64,000 nucleotides of DNA from Glycine soja (taxonomy: Eukaryota; Streptophyta; Magnoliopsida; Fabales; Fabaceae): NCBI RefSeq assembly GCF_004193775.1, contig NC_041006.1, positions 26,410,163 to 26,474,162 on the forward strand. Direction: 5' to 3'. The first letter of the stretch is position 1, and each line of letters begins with the position of its first letter. This document shows positions 34,043 to 46,436 of the stretch, one piece after another. The notes under the pieces were generated by a model that had not been told where the DNA came from, made no database searches, and saw only the letters and a list, made by a program, of their open reading frames with translations. A program made the translations under genes and the position numbers.

Positions 34043-35502
34043 GTGGCACCTGTGCTTAACTTGAAGCCTTCTGTGGCAGCATCAGCTTCAGCATCACAAA
34101 CATCTATGTGTATCCCTTAATCCTTATTTCTATCAGCTGAAAATATTTCTTATGAGTGACTATTCTAGAAAAGTAGGGATTTTTTTCATAATTCTTCAGT
34201 GAATATATTTACGCATTTATGCGGTTTATTTTCCCAAATGATGTGCCTAGAAAAGACATTTCATTACATACAGGATACAAGAGGCTTGCTTTTCCTTTCT
34301 AATTGTTTTTTTTATGGTTTTAAATGATATAAAATAATATTGGATAGGTTCTATTCCATTTTTGGTAAGGATATATGTATTCAACTATGAGTTTATGGGA
34401 AATTTGATTTTTAATTGTTAAACGTGATAACTTATTGTTAGTGGCATGACTTTATGAGACATTATAACAAATTTGTAAATAACTTGAAAAATATATAAAA
34501 GATCATGTACTTAATAAATGAAGAAAGCACTCAATATAGTAGTTTTAGCCCTAATTAACAATATTTATGTTACATATGGCACCAATTAATCCAATTTTAA
34601 CAATTTTTTTATGACATTTTTCTAATGTAACCTTTCTGAGAATAGTACATGATGATTGATAATGATTGTAGTTCCAACAAGTGCATGTGGTTGAACTACC
34701 AGTTAACGCAGAAAAACCTATATTCTTGTTAGATGCCATTCATTGTTGATTGGTCCCTCTCTAGACAACTCTAATTTTTAATCATTGAATGCTTCCTTTC
34801 AGGAGCAAGATGATGATACAGCTTCCTAGGATAGCAATTCTGATATTGTTGCAGGAACTCCACCTCCTAAAAGTAGTATAGTTAGTCCTACAGCAACAAC
34901 ACCAACAGAGAATTTTGCTACTCCTGTTTCTATGAATGTTCCCATGCCTAACTTGTTGAGTCCACCAGCCATTGCATCATCCATGCCTGGTCCAAATTCT
35001 GTTCGGAGTTCCTTATAGATTAGTAGTCCTGTTAATGCTTCATCCTTTGTAAATCAGTCTAGCACTATGAAGGAGGAAGAGATTAATAGTTACCCTGGTC
35101 GAAGACCATCTCCATCACTTTTCTGATGTTGCACTTGTAAGGAACATTAGCATAAACAACCTATCAAATCAAGCAAAAAATAACATACCTCTTGTTTCTG
35201 GTAACATGGTTTCTAGCAATGGGCCCCTTGATTCAGTCCCTTCAGCATCCAAAATAACCAAGAGAAACATACTGGCAGCTAATGATAGACTTGGAAGCAG
35301 TGGGATGGTGTAGCCTCTTGTATCCCCTTTAAGTAATAGAATGATCATGCCTCAAGTTGCAAGGCCTAATGACGGAACTTCCTCAGTTGACTCTAGTAGT
35401 GTCAACGAAGCTGCAACTGTATCTAGGAGAGTTTTCTCCCCTTCTGCTGTTCTTGGCATGCAATGGAAACTTGGAAGCCCCTTCCAAAATCAGAATGATG
35501 TG
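34043..35502 (+). pseudogene. Fragment of CCR4-NOT complex subunit 3 gene (NOT3)
   Basis: NOT3 is a scaffold subunit of the cytoplasmic mRNA deadenylation complex. Two exon-like pieces remain. The first (34043-34107) encodes VAPVLNLKPSVAASASASQT. The second starts after CAG at 34803 and encodes EQDDDTAS, a stop, DSNSDIVAGTPPPKSS and later YPGRRPSPSL, NNLSNQAKNNIPL, KRNILAANDRLGSSGM, a stop, PLVSPLSNRM, then VFSPSAVLGMQWKLGSPFQN. Stops near 34830, 35019 and 35313 and a frameshift near 35125 prove decay. The intron between the pieces is retained. The N-terminal coiled coil and the C-terminal NOT box are absent. It is one of three host gene fragments around the CACTA ends. Confidence 0.8.
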
Positions 35503-35822
35503 GTACAATTTTTCAATTGAATTTTCATTTGCTATTCTGCTTGCCATATTGCTGTTATTGATTTGTTGTAGTTGAAGTATGAGTAGTTGGTTATGCTTTA
35601 AATATTACTAAGTTTACTTTATTTTTTTAAGAAATAATTCATTTTTAACTTTTATATTTTATCATTCAAAGACACCTGCTTTAATTTTTTAATGGAAAGA
35701 TTGAAATAATATCACTTTTAATAGAGTAAATTGTAAAGGAGAAAACGCAAATAAAAATATTATGAAGATTGTTGGATTTCCCCTACAGTTACTTTTTGGT
35801 CCACTTTTTCTTTATACAAATA
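35503..35822. other. AT-rich stretch after the NOT3 fragment
   Basis: Nothing recognised. A possible intron of the captured gene up to the LTR boundary at 35823. Confidence 0.5.
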
Positions 35823-37117
35823 TGTTCAAGGGAAATCCGGTTTGCCGGAAAGCGCACCGGATCGTCATTTAAAATTAAAATGGATGAATCCGAGTATCGA
35901 ACTCAGGGAACTAGTCTAAGACAGGGTTAAATTCAGAAATAAGACATTGTTGAAAGAAACATTGTTAATTGATGATTTAGAATAGGATTAAACCAAGTCT
36001 AGGCTAAAAACAGTAAAAATGCAAGTAAAATTGACAGTAGTAGGTAGAAATGTTGGGTTTTTTCTAACAGACCAGGTGATGCATATAAAGATGTTTCTCT
36101 AATCGATTATGCTTTTGTGTTCTATGTTGTAGCCTAAATTACTAAACCTTGATCCCTAGTTAGACTGAATCAATCCAAGCTTCATCCTCAGATCCCTCTT
36201 GTTGGACTAGGCTCAATTTAGATAGCCCTCCTAGGTTTAGACTAACATAAACTAAGCTTCATCCTCATATCCTTGTTGTTGGACTAGACTTAACTTAAAT
36301 AGCTTATGAAAGTTCAGACTAATTTAGCCTAAGCTTTGTCCTGAGATCCCTCTTGTTGGACTAGACTTAGACCAAACAACATTATTGTAACAGCATATTT
36401 AAAACCAAAACTTAATCCGTAGATCCCTCTTGTTGGACTAAGTTTCAATTTTGCTTCATTCAAGTTCTAAGCCAACAATACATTTCCCAATGCTAAAGGC
36501 ACCTAACTATGCACACAAATGGGTGATCAGACCAAGAGCATATGAAATTTAAGCACAGAAAGAAGCATTGAACACAAGAAACACAATCAATTAGATATTA
36601 AAGTAATTACATCAGCTATTCTTTAGAAATCCCCAACAAGGGTGTTTAGCTAGTCATTACAGAAAAAACCCTAACAATAATGAGCTTATAAAACCTAGGT
36701 ATCTCTGCAAAAGCTGATCCTCTTGCTGCCTCCAGAGCTTTTTTCCTGAAATAGGCATTGTGGTGTGCTGTGGAATTTTGTGCCCTGGTTATTATAAAAC
36801 TTGTACCCTAATTTTGCACAAGACAGACTTTAAATAGGCTTTGAATTCACGATGTTGCGCTTAGCGCCACCCTCGCGCTTAGCGCGAGTGAGTGGATTTG
36901 AGCTTAGCACTAGTCGTGTGCTGAGCCTGGTTGAAGACAACTACTGCACTTAGCACACTGATCTCGCGCTTAGTGTAACACCCTGATATATATATATCTA
37001 TATATATTTAGTAATTATGCTTGATGTTTGATTATATTTGTTGTGTTATTTTTATCCGTAATTATTTTCAAGGAGGTGGGTTTAGTTATTAAAAAGGGTG
37101 TTAGTAGTTAAAACGTT

Positions 37118-37210
37118 AGCTTCTCATAGAAGCTGCTCGAGAAAGCTTCTCAAAGAAGCCACGAGAAAGCTTCTCGAGGAAGCCTCTTAATGAAGCTTCT
37201 CAAGGAAGCT
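37118..37210. repeat. Imperfect AGCTTCTC hairpin repeats
   Basis: Four to five variants of AGCTTCTC followed closely by GAGAAGC or AAGAAGC occur in about 90 bp, each able to fold on itself. They lie in the 5' part of the solo LTR. Confidence 0.75.
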
Positions 37211-38601
37211 ACATGAAGTTGCCTCAGTAAAAACGCTGCCTAGCCTATGTTAACCGTTGGATCTTCTCGAAATTTGGTTTACAGTTTCACAAGACACATT
37301 TCCACGATCTAACCGTTGGGATCTTTGAGAAGATGTCTGTAATGTGCGCGACGTTTCCGTTCCTGAGACCATTGCTCACTTGTGCGTTTTGAGCCTTGTA
37401 GTCCAAGTAGCTTAGGAAAAACGCCATTTCTTCTCCTTTATTTCTTCTAAAACCATTTCCAACATTTCAAGATTTTTCTCCATCACCCACAACCACCATT
37501 ATCCACCACACCGAGAGGAACCCTTCAATCGAAGCGAAATCTTCCAACTTGGCTTGTGGTTTCGGTAGAGAACGAAACCCTAATCTGACCTTTCATTTTT
37601 CTTTGAGGTAACCATGGTTCCATGCTTGTTCCTTGTTAGTTTCAGCTTTTCTTTGCATCTTTTCTGACTTTGGAACCGCCATTGCATGTTTTACGCTTCC
37701 TCTAAAAAACCCTAAAGCAAAGAAACTTTGTAAACGTTCTCCTTTCATGAAATGCATGTTATTTTCGTAACGTACACTGAACCCCAGTCACATTGGCATG
37801 ATCGAAATTTCAAAATGATGTCCCTTTGTAAAACCCGAAATGCTCTCAACCCTTTCATGTAGTGATGTGGGTGTTTGACCCAGAGCATTGTTATTAGCTT
37901 TGTTTTCTGAAATCTATATTAAGTCTCCTTCATTTTGGCATGGTAAAGGCTTACGTGGAATCGACAAGCGAAGACGAAAAAGAAACCTCCAAGTGACGTG
38001 ACGAGGAACCCGTGGGTAGCTCACAATAGGTGAAGGGAGTTTATTATAAAATTTACCGTTTTAACACCATAGTTAGGGTCAGGGAACCTAGCTATGAGGA
38101 TAACTATCTGTCCCTGTTGCATACTGATTTTTCTTTTATAAAAAATGATGTTTTTAACTAATGGGATGTGATATAATTGTTATTGATATGCATGCTGGTT
38201 TTTCAGGAAAAACTATGTTTTGACAAATGGGATGCGATATATATATATTGTGATGAGTGATATTGTTGTCTTTATTTGATGTGTGTTGTTTGAAGACCTG
38301 GGAGTGTGAATCTCAGGCATGAAAGAAATATATATGTGCATAATGCGATTTGTTGTTGATGTCGCTATTGAGGATTTTAATTGATATGTGGTGATATTGA
38401 TAATTATGATGATATTGATTTGAGATGACGTTGTTAATAAAGATCATGTCAACATGAATTGTTGTTATTGTTGATAAATATGTGAATATGAAATGAGGTT
38501 GTTGTTGTTGTTGATAACAACATTGAGACGAGATGATGTTTATGTTGAGAATGATGTGAAAATGGAATGTTGATTGATGTTGGAAATGCATTGGCATGTG
38601 C

Positions 38602-38804
38602 ATGTTGTGTATGTTCGTGGGGGGCGAAGTGCACTGACCTTCCAGGGTCTTTGGCACTTGCTTTAGGCCATGTTCATACGTTGAATGTTGTGTATGTTCA
38701 TGGGGGGCGAAGTGCATGACCTTCCAGGGTCTTTGGCATTTTCTTTGGGCCACGTTCATACGTTGTATGTAGTGTATGTCATGGGGGGTAGAGTGCACTG
38801 ACCT
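38602..38804. repeat. Three tandem units of about 82 bp
   Basis: Units begin near 38602, 38685 and 38767 with a GTGTATGT word and share TGGGGGGCGAAGTGCA and CCTTCCAGGGTCTTTGGCA. The third unit is cut by the insertion at 38804. A diverged continuation (GGTCTTTAGCACTTAC) appears after it near 39850. Confidence 0.85.
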
Positions 38805-39796
38805 TGTCGGATGGTGATGCAAACCCATTTGCACAAGGGTTGAAGATGGATCTTCAAAGGTTTTTCTTTCTTTTTTTTATGAAATTTATTGAATGAGAGA
38901 GAAAGTGATGAGTTTATGGAGGGTTGAATGTAAGGTATTTGGTTCAAAGTTTGAATGTGTTTGGATGAAAAATGAAGATGATAACAATGGTGTTCAAGTG
39001 GGATTAAAGAATGAAAGTTTAGAAAGATGAATAAGAAGAATGAAGAAGGAGGTTGGAAGAATCACTCCTCCGGAATTGGTGTCACACACAAGGTGGTGTT
39101 CCTTGATAAACCAATTTCTAGAATCACTGAAGTAACTAAGGAGATTCACTCTCACACTTTAGAAGGTGATTAAAAACTCAAATTCAAGGTCTATTTTTTT
39201 TATTAGAAAATGTGCAGCCTATAAATAGGAATGACATCAAGTTGGTTACACAAGTGAAATGATCACCAATAACAACAATTGATGGTGTCATTAAACATAA
39301 GTAAAACTAGAATTGATAACAACAATTGATGGTGTCATTATACCTAATTAAAATTAGAATTAAGACACATAAACATATGGAAAATTGTGCAACTCCTTGG
39401 TCAGCCAAGAGGCAGCCACAATCCTAGAGTTTTCACCTTATTAAACCTTAATTTCTTTAATTTAAATCAAGCCCATAGGTTGTGCAAATCCCAAGAGAAT
39501 TGACAGCCACTTTAACACAAGTTTGGGCCTTTTTTTCAGCTAACAAAATGCTAATAAAACTACTCAACAAAAGTGGCACCCTCTACTCTTCTTGGAACAT
39601 GGTGTAATTAACAATTTGAAGCTTCTCCACTTGTAACTTGGGCCTAAATTCAAATAGCATGGTTAACACTTGTTGAAGAGCTTCCTTGGCCTTCTTTGTT
39701 CTAGCCCTTGCCATAGGTCCTCCAAGTCCTTCTAAAGGTTCCTTGCCCTTATTCCTTGCCTTGTCCTCATCAGATGGCCCAGACATGGGTGACAAG
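38804..39796 (-). mobile_element. Inserted Ty3/gypsy 3' end: polyprotein tail plus LTR-like sequence
   Basis: About 1 kb interrupts the tandem units. On the minus strand, from 39795, it encodes MSPMSGPSDEDKARNKGKEP and then GGPMARARTKKAKEALQQVL to a stop at 39583, resembling tails of legume gypsy polyproteins with a TRARARKAKEAL motif. The rest is non-coding, with a CTATTTATAGG word and a final A-rich stretch near 38880. Outer bases CTTGTC and GACAAG are inverted. The mechanism of insertion is not clear. Confidence 0.5.
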
Positions 39797-41183
39797 CGTG
39801 GTTAGAGAATCTAAGCATTTCTAAGGGGATGCTTAGGCGCTTTAATTGGTCCATGGTCTTTAGCACTTACTTTTGGCCATGCTCATAGCTCATACGACAC
39901 AGGAAATAGAGTAATTGTGGTAGAGTGTACTTTGTACTGAGGGGGCTTGTCACATGGTAGGGAACTCCTTTGGGCTCTCAGGCTAATCACCTATGGGAGG
40001 GGGGCAATTACGTGCACAACCGGGTGGTCTCGATGAACTCTGCATGGTTCCCTAAGTGAGAGTGTTGTGTGGACACGCTTAGGCTATTTCCTGAGATTTG
40101 GTTGTTGGTACATATCACATTGCATCTGAGAGTTGAGTCAGGTGCATGCATCATTCTGTGCAGTCTTGATTGGATCCATGGATGGATGATGAGAAATTGT
40201 TGAATATGGATGATGAGTAAATGTTGAATGTGGATCATGAATAATTGTTGGATATGAGTGTTGAATAATGAATGTTTTGTAAGCTCATAATGTTTTCCTA
40301 TGTTTCTTGCTAATTGTGTATTGGACATATTCTAGAGACACTCTTGCAATCATTGCATCATGAATTGGTATTGGTTCTTTTTATAATGAACTCACTCTTG
40401 CAATTTTGTATCATGTGGTTGATACCTGTGATGATCACGAACATTGTTCGTGGGAGCAGAATGACAGCAGCAAGGTGCATGGAGTAAGATTCTGGCGAGG
40501 AGCCACCGAGCCGACGTGATGACGTTGGCATTATTTTGGGAGAAAATTGTGTTTTGTAATCAACTCCTTCGTAGTTGGTTTTAAGTTTTATTTTGTTGAG
40601 TTAAAGATGTAAAACTTGGATGTTAATTGTATTTATGAATAAATTTAATTTTCGTTATGTCTATGAAGTGTACCGAGTTACTGTTTCTATATAATTATGT
40701 ATATTCACTTAAGTAATGGCGTGTTGTTGGGTGAATGTATGTTGTGACAAAATTACTTCTATTTTCATAAGCAAAATTAAGGTAGTTTTTTTTATAAAAA
40801 TTGAAATTATCACATATTAGAGTGTTGATATCGTAGCGACGAGGCAGGTCGTTACACTTAGCGTGCGGCCTTGATATTGATGCCCTGCCAGATTCTTCTG
40901 CCGCGCTAAGTGCACTGAATCTGCGTTTAGTGGTGGATGCGCGCTTAGCCCACTGATGAGCTAAGCTCAACTGTCACTTTTGGCACTTCATGACTTAGCC
41001 TCTTTTTCACCTGAAATTGCACAATTTCATCATTAAATTCAATGGACATATTCTAGAGACAACTTTAACAATAAAACAAGATTTATTTACAAAATCACTA
41101 CAAAATAACCATAAATTGGGGAAACTATACAAGTTTTGGAAAATGTTTTCTATACAAAAGCTAGTCGTATAAGACGACTAACA

Positions 41184-41701
41184 AAGATTAAAACCAAAAT
41201 TGGTAAGGAAAAAAAGTATTTAACTCAATTTAACAAACATTAAAATGATATTTATAGTGTTACTTCTTTATCATAGCATATAGTTATAGATGCAATGTTT
41301 CATATCACAATCTAGCTAGTGAGGGTACTATAGAAAGAAAAAGTAAACATGCTTGAGTAGATAATTCAAGTATGATGTAGTGAAGTACATTTTGGTAGTT
41401 TGGTGGTCTCTTAACAGACTTCACGGGTAGTCTTCATTAGTCTTCATCGTTATTAGGAATGGAGTGCTGATAATTATCCTTCTAAAAGCAATTTATCTCA
41501 AAGAATATATACATCATGTGATTGGCTTGTTTGAAAATGTTTTTTGAAGTTAATTAGCTATTGTTTTGGCCTTTTTGGACAAGGATATATCATATATTTG
41601 TTTCAGTCTTGTAATTGGGTCCCTTGTTTCCTGGAACAACATGTTGACCATAGGAGATTACTATTACATATTGAATAAATTTGCTTTCATTGTAGTGATT
41701 T
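41184..41701. other. AT-rich stretch, probable intron of captured gene
   Basis: No coding evidence of its own. It leads into the LRR kinase fragment and may be host intron sequence. Confidence 0.4.
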
Positions 41702-41915
41702 TGCTTTGAACTACCTAAATGGTACGATCCCAAAGGAGAGGGTTTCAACAAAACTAACTAATATGCACGTTCTTATCAAATTAATTGAAGTTTTCATCTA
41801 GCTACATGCCTTTTGTATTAAATACAGTTACTATATTGTGTAGCTCTCTATTTGTTAATCATAAATCTGGGGAAATTCCTAAGGAGTTAGGAAGTATTAC
41901 CACTCTAACATACTT
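41702..41915 (+). pseudogene. Fragment of an LRR receptor-like kinase gene
   Basis: Two exon-like pieces encode leucine-rich repeats of the extracellular domain: LNYLNGTIPKERVSTKLTN (from 41702) and NHKSGEIPKELGSITTLTYL (from 41854), the second ending at a GTAAG donor near 41916. The wording fits the LRR VIII class of plant receptor kinases, in which each repeat has its own exon. Only two repeats remain, and no kinase domain is present. It is the third host gene fragment beside CACTA ends. Confidence 0.65.
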
Positions 41916-42284
41916 GTAAGTTTATCAATATACTTTTCTCATTTATTTATTTATTTTCTTAAGATTTATGACTTAAAGTTGATTGAAGTTCAATAGTGAA
42001 ACTTTTGGCTCATAGTTCTTGTGCCATTATATGATTCTGGAAGTTTCAAGCAATATTTTAGCCATGTATTGTGATTATTTTCCAGATACCTAGTTACAAT
42101 TAATGATATAGTGCACTTATCTTACTTTCTCATTGAACAAGAAATCAAATTGATTTTATTATTATTTAGTTGATGTTTTCCCCTCATAAGCATTGTATAG
42201 CGCATGCTTTAGATGATAATATGATTATTGTTAATCTCCTAACTACATAATGTATATGTGAAATTCATTGTTTTTTTAGAAAAA
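41916..42284. other. AT-rich intron-like stretch
   Basis: Nothing recognised between the LRR piece and the CACTA subterminal repeats. Confidence 0.45.
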
Positions 42285-42618
42285 AAAATAACAATTTCTA
42301 AGATGGTTCTTTCATAAAACCATCTTAAAAAATAGACTTTCTAAGATGGTTCTTTGAAACACTATCTTAGAAAGTAGACTTTCTAAGATGATTCTCTAAA
42401 AAACCATTTTAGAATCTTCATTTTTTTTAATTTTTCAAACAAAAAAAGACATTTTACGACTATTTTTACGCAAATCGACGTAAGACTTGAGTTTCTAAGA
42501 CAGTTTAAAAACTGTCGTGGAAAGTGTTGATTTTCCATGACAACAATTTTGAAGACAGTTGAAAACCGTCATGAAAAGTGTCAAATAACCGATGTAGAAA
42601 GTCTTTTTTGTAGTAGTG
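42285..42618 (-). mobile_element. Second CACTA transposon end
   Basis: On the minus strand the end reads CACTACTACAAAAAAGAC from 42618. Inside are repeated TTTCTAAGATGGTTCTTT units with inverted partners and TTCTACATCGG type words. Orientation equals that of the end at 33630, so the two are not the two ends of one element. The left end is not visible. Confidence 0.72.
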
Positions 42619-42733
42619 CATCTATTCCCCTTTCTTCTTTTGCTACCCTAAGTTAGGAATTGATGTTTTCTTTGATAAATTATAAAAAAAAAAATCGAGG
42701 CTTTGGTATGTTAATTAATTGATTGGGTTATGA

Positions 42734-43745
42734 TGTTAGAACTGTTTGAAATTCTGATACTGGGGACAGATGTCGTACAGGATGTCACGACATCGTGCTT
42801 CAGAACATGCAGATTGTATATGACCGTATGAACAGATTGACCAAGTAAATAACACAAGAGAATTGTTAACCCAGTTCGGTGCAACGTCACCTACATCTGG
42901 GGGCTACCAAGCCAGGGAGGAAATCCACTAAAATAGTATTAGTTCGAAGATCTAACAGCCACTGTATACAACCTTCTCACCTAATCACTACCCGTGCAAC
43001 TTCTACCTAAGAGCCACTCTTAGATAAGAGAACCCCTCTCACTCCCTCTCAATCACTCACCCGTGTTTACAAACAAATCAAAGACACACCAGAGATTGCT
43101 CTCTGAACAATAGAGATCAACTCTACACACTCAGGTCCAACACTTGATGTTAGGGTAACATCAAGGTGGCTCACAAAACACTCAAGTCCCAAAACTCACA
43201 AAATAACTCTTCAATCCCGGACTTGGTAGAAAACTCGTGCAGCCTTCATGTTTATATAGCAGTGTGCGTATCTGGGCTGCAACAACTTGCGCTGGATAAG
43301 ATCTATCATTCTCCTGAAAATCTGCACTTAAAGATCTAAAAGATAAAGTTTGATCTTTTAGTTTTTATCTTTAATCTTTAATCCCTGAACGAACTATTCA
43401 AGTTTGTAATTCGAACTTTAATTATCTTTTAATTCGTTCCTAAAGATAGATCGCCAAATCTGTTGCTAACTGCACATTAATCTGTTAAAGATATAACAGA
43501 TTTATGTGTCCAGTATTTTCGGGCAGGATGTCCTGGACATCGTATCCGACATCGTGGATCCTGCAGCTTCAATTCTTCATTTGACATTTTATCTTGCCTT
43601 GTGCATTGTGCAGCCCAATCTGATTCCTTGACATAACGTTGGACATCATGTGCAGCAACTCCAGCTTTCCTTCATTGTCTAAGTGCTTATGTTTTAACAA
43701 AATTTTAGCCAATCTTTTAAAACTCAGTAAAGCTAAGCACTAACA
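42734..43745 (-). repeat. SIRE-like copia LTR (solo)
   Basis: About 1012 bp bounded by TGTTAGAACTG and GCACTAACA. Internal text with repeated CGACATCGT and GGATGTCCTGGACATCGT words, and a CCCAGTTCGGTGCAACGTCA stretch, is what I associate with soybean SIRE-type LTRs. No coding region of the same element adjoins it. Flanking five-base duplicates do not match, so the exact ends may be off. Confidence 0.6.
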
Positions 43746-45065
43746 CTGTTATTTTGTTTTGTCCCTTTTTGGTGTTACTGAAAAAGTTAGGGAATGATAA
43801 TTGATGATTTGGTGATCTTGAGGCTTATGATGTATTGTACGGATTTATGAATATAATTTGTTGTGTTTTCCTTGGAGTAGTCTTATAATAGGTGTTGTGA
43901 ATTGTCCCTAAACCTTTGAGGTATGTTTTTGGGTGTTTGGGAGGCCCTAGATTCTTTAGAAAACATAGTTATGACATTCTACGAAATGAGCGTCCAATGC
44001 TAAACATCTATTGTTGAACATCTGGTGCCGAGTTTTCCAAAGCCGAGTGTGAAATGTTGAGATACCCAAAGCTGAGCGCTCAATGTTGAGCATTCGATGA
44101 CTTACATCCTGGCAATTCTAGTCAACTCTTATGTGTTCAGTCAACTTGAGTCCAAAACGTAGTTTTGATTTGAATGTGATTAATATTTGTTTCTCCTATT
44201 CAAATTATTCATTTTAAATGGATGATTGACATATAATGAGATGTACAGTATGAATATGAATGTAGATCTAAAATGTGAATGCATAATGTGTGAGCATTAG
44301 GTATGAGATGTGGTGGGATGACATTGAGACAAGTGACCTCACCTAAGAGTTGGTGTTAATGGGCTTGAATGGTATTCTGACCATGAGTAGCCTAGCCTAT
44401 GAGAGGCGAGGATGGTCCCACTTATGTGTGATTTGAAGTTTAATGAAATTTTTTTGTGCATGACTGTTTTAGACATGCATCATAACATTTGAGAGTTGTT
44501 GATTAGATTTGAACCAAGAAGGTAGGAGTCATGATAGGTTTAGCATGGACCATGGGGGTTTGAGAGACCTGGTGTGGAAAATCCATTAACTCATATTGAT
44601 CCTATGATGGTCACATGCAAATCATTCTAGGGAGTGTAGTCTATGTCAAAGGCATCGACTTGGATGATGCCTCTTAGTAGACTGCACTCCTAAACCCTTC
44701 TCTTGAGTTAGATATGGTACCACTTGAGCATCGAGTATAGAGTTAGAGACATGCAATGCATGAGCTAATAATGCATGTTCCATCCATTCTACGTTGCTGT
44801 ATTTGATGCTAATAGTGAATGTGGCTTACAATGTGAACTAATAAAGTGATATGTTGAGTGTGGGCGATTATATCATGTTTATATGTTGTTCTTGTTACAA
44901 GGGAACATAATGTCTATTAGTTGTTAGACTACAATTGAGAATGAGTTAGTACAATAAGAGGAATAATATTACATGAGTTAAGGTAAATGTCTAGAGTGTC
45001 CTAGAGCATTAATGATGTTAGATTGATCTTGTTAAATACTTTTAAGTGTTTGATAGAGAAGAGTA
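43746..45065. other. Unclassified repeat-like sequence
   Basis: No frame of note. Phrases such as GCCTATGAGAGGCGAGGATG and GGTACCACTTGAGC suggest the LTR of another gypsy element, but ends were not found. Confidence 0.4.
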
Positions 45066-46363
45066 TGTTAGGTCCTGACGACCAGTCTTCTCATCTATTT
45101 TGGATTTGATGAATAACAATAAGTATAAATTACTGATGTTCTAATGAGTATTTGACAAGTGAACATGATCAAATGTTAAAGGACTTAACAATACTTTGTA
45201 TTGTCCAAGAGAAATTGCTCTGTTTACTATCTACCTAGCATGTATGCATTAAAAATCAAAAGGTGTCCACTTTTTATGATAATCAGTGTTATACAATGTG
45301 TTTTGGTTATTCTGTGCATCCAACTAGTAAGAAACTCACACACCTTTTGAAATGATCTGCATTGAGCAAAAAGTCTATGATAACTGAAAAAGGGAAGTGC
45401 ACGTGTTTTATCCTACACAAATTCATTTTGTCTCTCTTTATTTTGAATTGCTAACATTTTGAATTTAAGGAAAAGACAAAATAAAATAAAATAGAAGGTA
45501 CTCGTAGAATATTCCCTACGCAAAAACTCGTTGTTTGTACTATCATGCAATCTCTCCCAAATTAGAGCTTGCCATGTAGCCTTATCTTCCACTGTGAGAC
45601 AACGGTCTTTTCAAGGAATCAACGCTTATCTCGTAACAAATTCTTCAATGAAGTCTATAAAAGGCATTCTCTACCGAAAAAAAAGGAAAAAAACTGACAA
45701 AAAAACAACAACTTATTTGAAGCAAAATTATGCTGAAATTACTGGACGACCATTACAAAGTTTTCATTTGTTTATTCTTTACTAAGCAAAGTCATTTTGC
45801 AATTGAGCTTTATTGATAATTCACTCTTTAAGTGTTATTGAATACTTGTATTCATTCAAAGTACTATTTGTGAAAGTCAGAAGTGACTCAGTGTGAAACA
45901 ATACTAGGGGTTCTTAAATCCAGAGGGAGTCTAAGAAAGTGCCAGAATTGGTATTAAGAATACTTGTAAAGCCAAGAGTGGCAGGTCATAATACTTGTTT
46001 TGATTAGTGGACCATATACTATTAAGTAAAGGAGAACTAGACATAGCTTAGGTTAAGTGAACCAATGTAAACCGAGTGTTTCTACTTTTCTCCTTGATGG
46101 TTTATTAAGTGTTCTATTAGCACTCTCTACCACCTCTTTAACACCAAGTGTTTATTTGAAAAACTTTTTTTAAAAGACTCTTTTTTATTAAGTCATTGGA
46201 CGATCAAACCTATCTGTATTAAAACCTGTTTTTCTCTTCAGTGAACGACCTACCATACATCAGCATTTCTATCTTTATCTGCTTTAAAAGTTGCAAAAGT
46301 TTTTATATCTTTGATATATACACTGTTCAACCCCTCCTTTCTAGTGTGATTGTTGTTATTTCA
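45066..46363 (+). repeat. Copia-type 5' LTR (1298 bp)
   Basis: It starts TGTTAGGTCC and ends TTATTTCA just before TTGGTATGAGAG at 46365, a degenerate form of the tRNA-iMet primer site. A broken copia gag follows, which supports the boundary. Confidence 0.65.
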
Positions 46364-46436
46364 GTTGGTATGAGAGTTTGGTCTTAAGGGTTAAGTATAT
46401 GCCAATATTAAGGAAAAGATCCAGAATATCAAAGAT

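Larger units (their letters stand above)
36969..40861 (+). mobile_element. Solo LTR of a Tekay/Del-like Ty3/gypsy element with CTTAG target duplication
   Basis: The inserted DNA runs from TGTAACACCC at 36974 to CAGGTCGTTACA at 40856. CTTAG directly precedes it (36969-36973) and directly follows it (40857-40861), a perfect five-base duplication that rejoins the Athila LTR. TGTAACACCC and GGTCGTTACA are the usual ends of chromovirus LTRs such as Tekay. No primer site, gag or pol lies inside, so one LTR was left by recombination. The 3.9 kb include a later insertion of about 1 kb at 38804-39796. Confidence 0.82.
35823..41183 (-). repeat. Athila-type LTR, split by a 3.9-kb insertion
   Basis: The minus strand starts TGTTAGTCGTC at 41183 and ends near TTGAACA at 35823. 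It matches the plus-strand LTR at 47676-49079: shared words include ACGACTA, CTTTTGTATAGAAAA, the CGCGCTTAGCGC palindromes, and the end region with an ACTCGG to CCGGT segment. Removing the insertion at 36974-40856 leaves about 1480 bp. I see no primer site or gag beside it, so it is a solo or truncated LTR; target duplicates are not clear. Confidence 0.7.

Noticed and set aside
38313..38834. Minus-strand frame of 173 codons rich in His, Ile and Asn
   Set aside because: It lies across tandem units and simple TTG-rich DNA of the solo LTR and resembles no protein.
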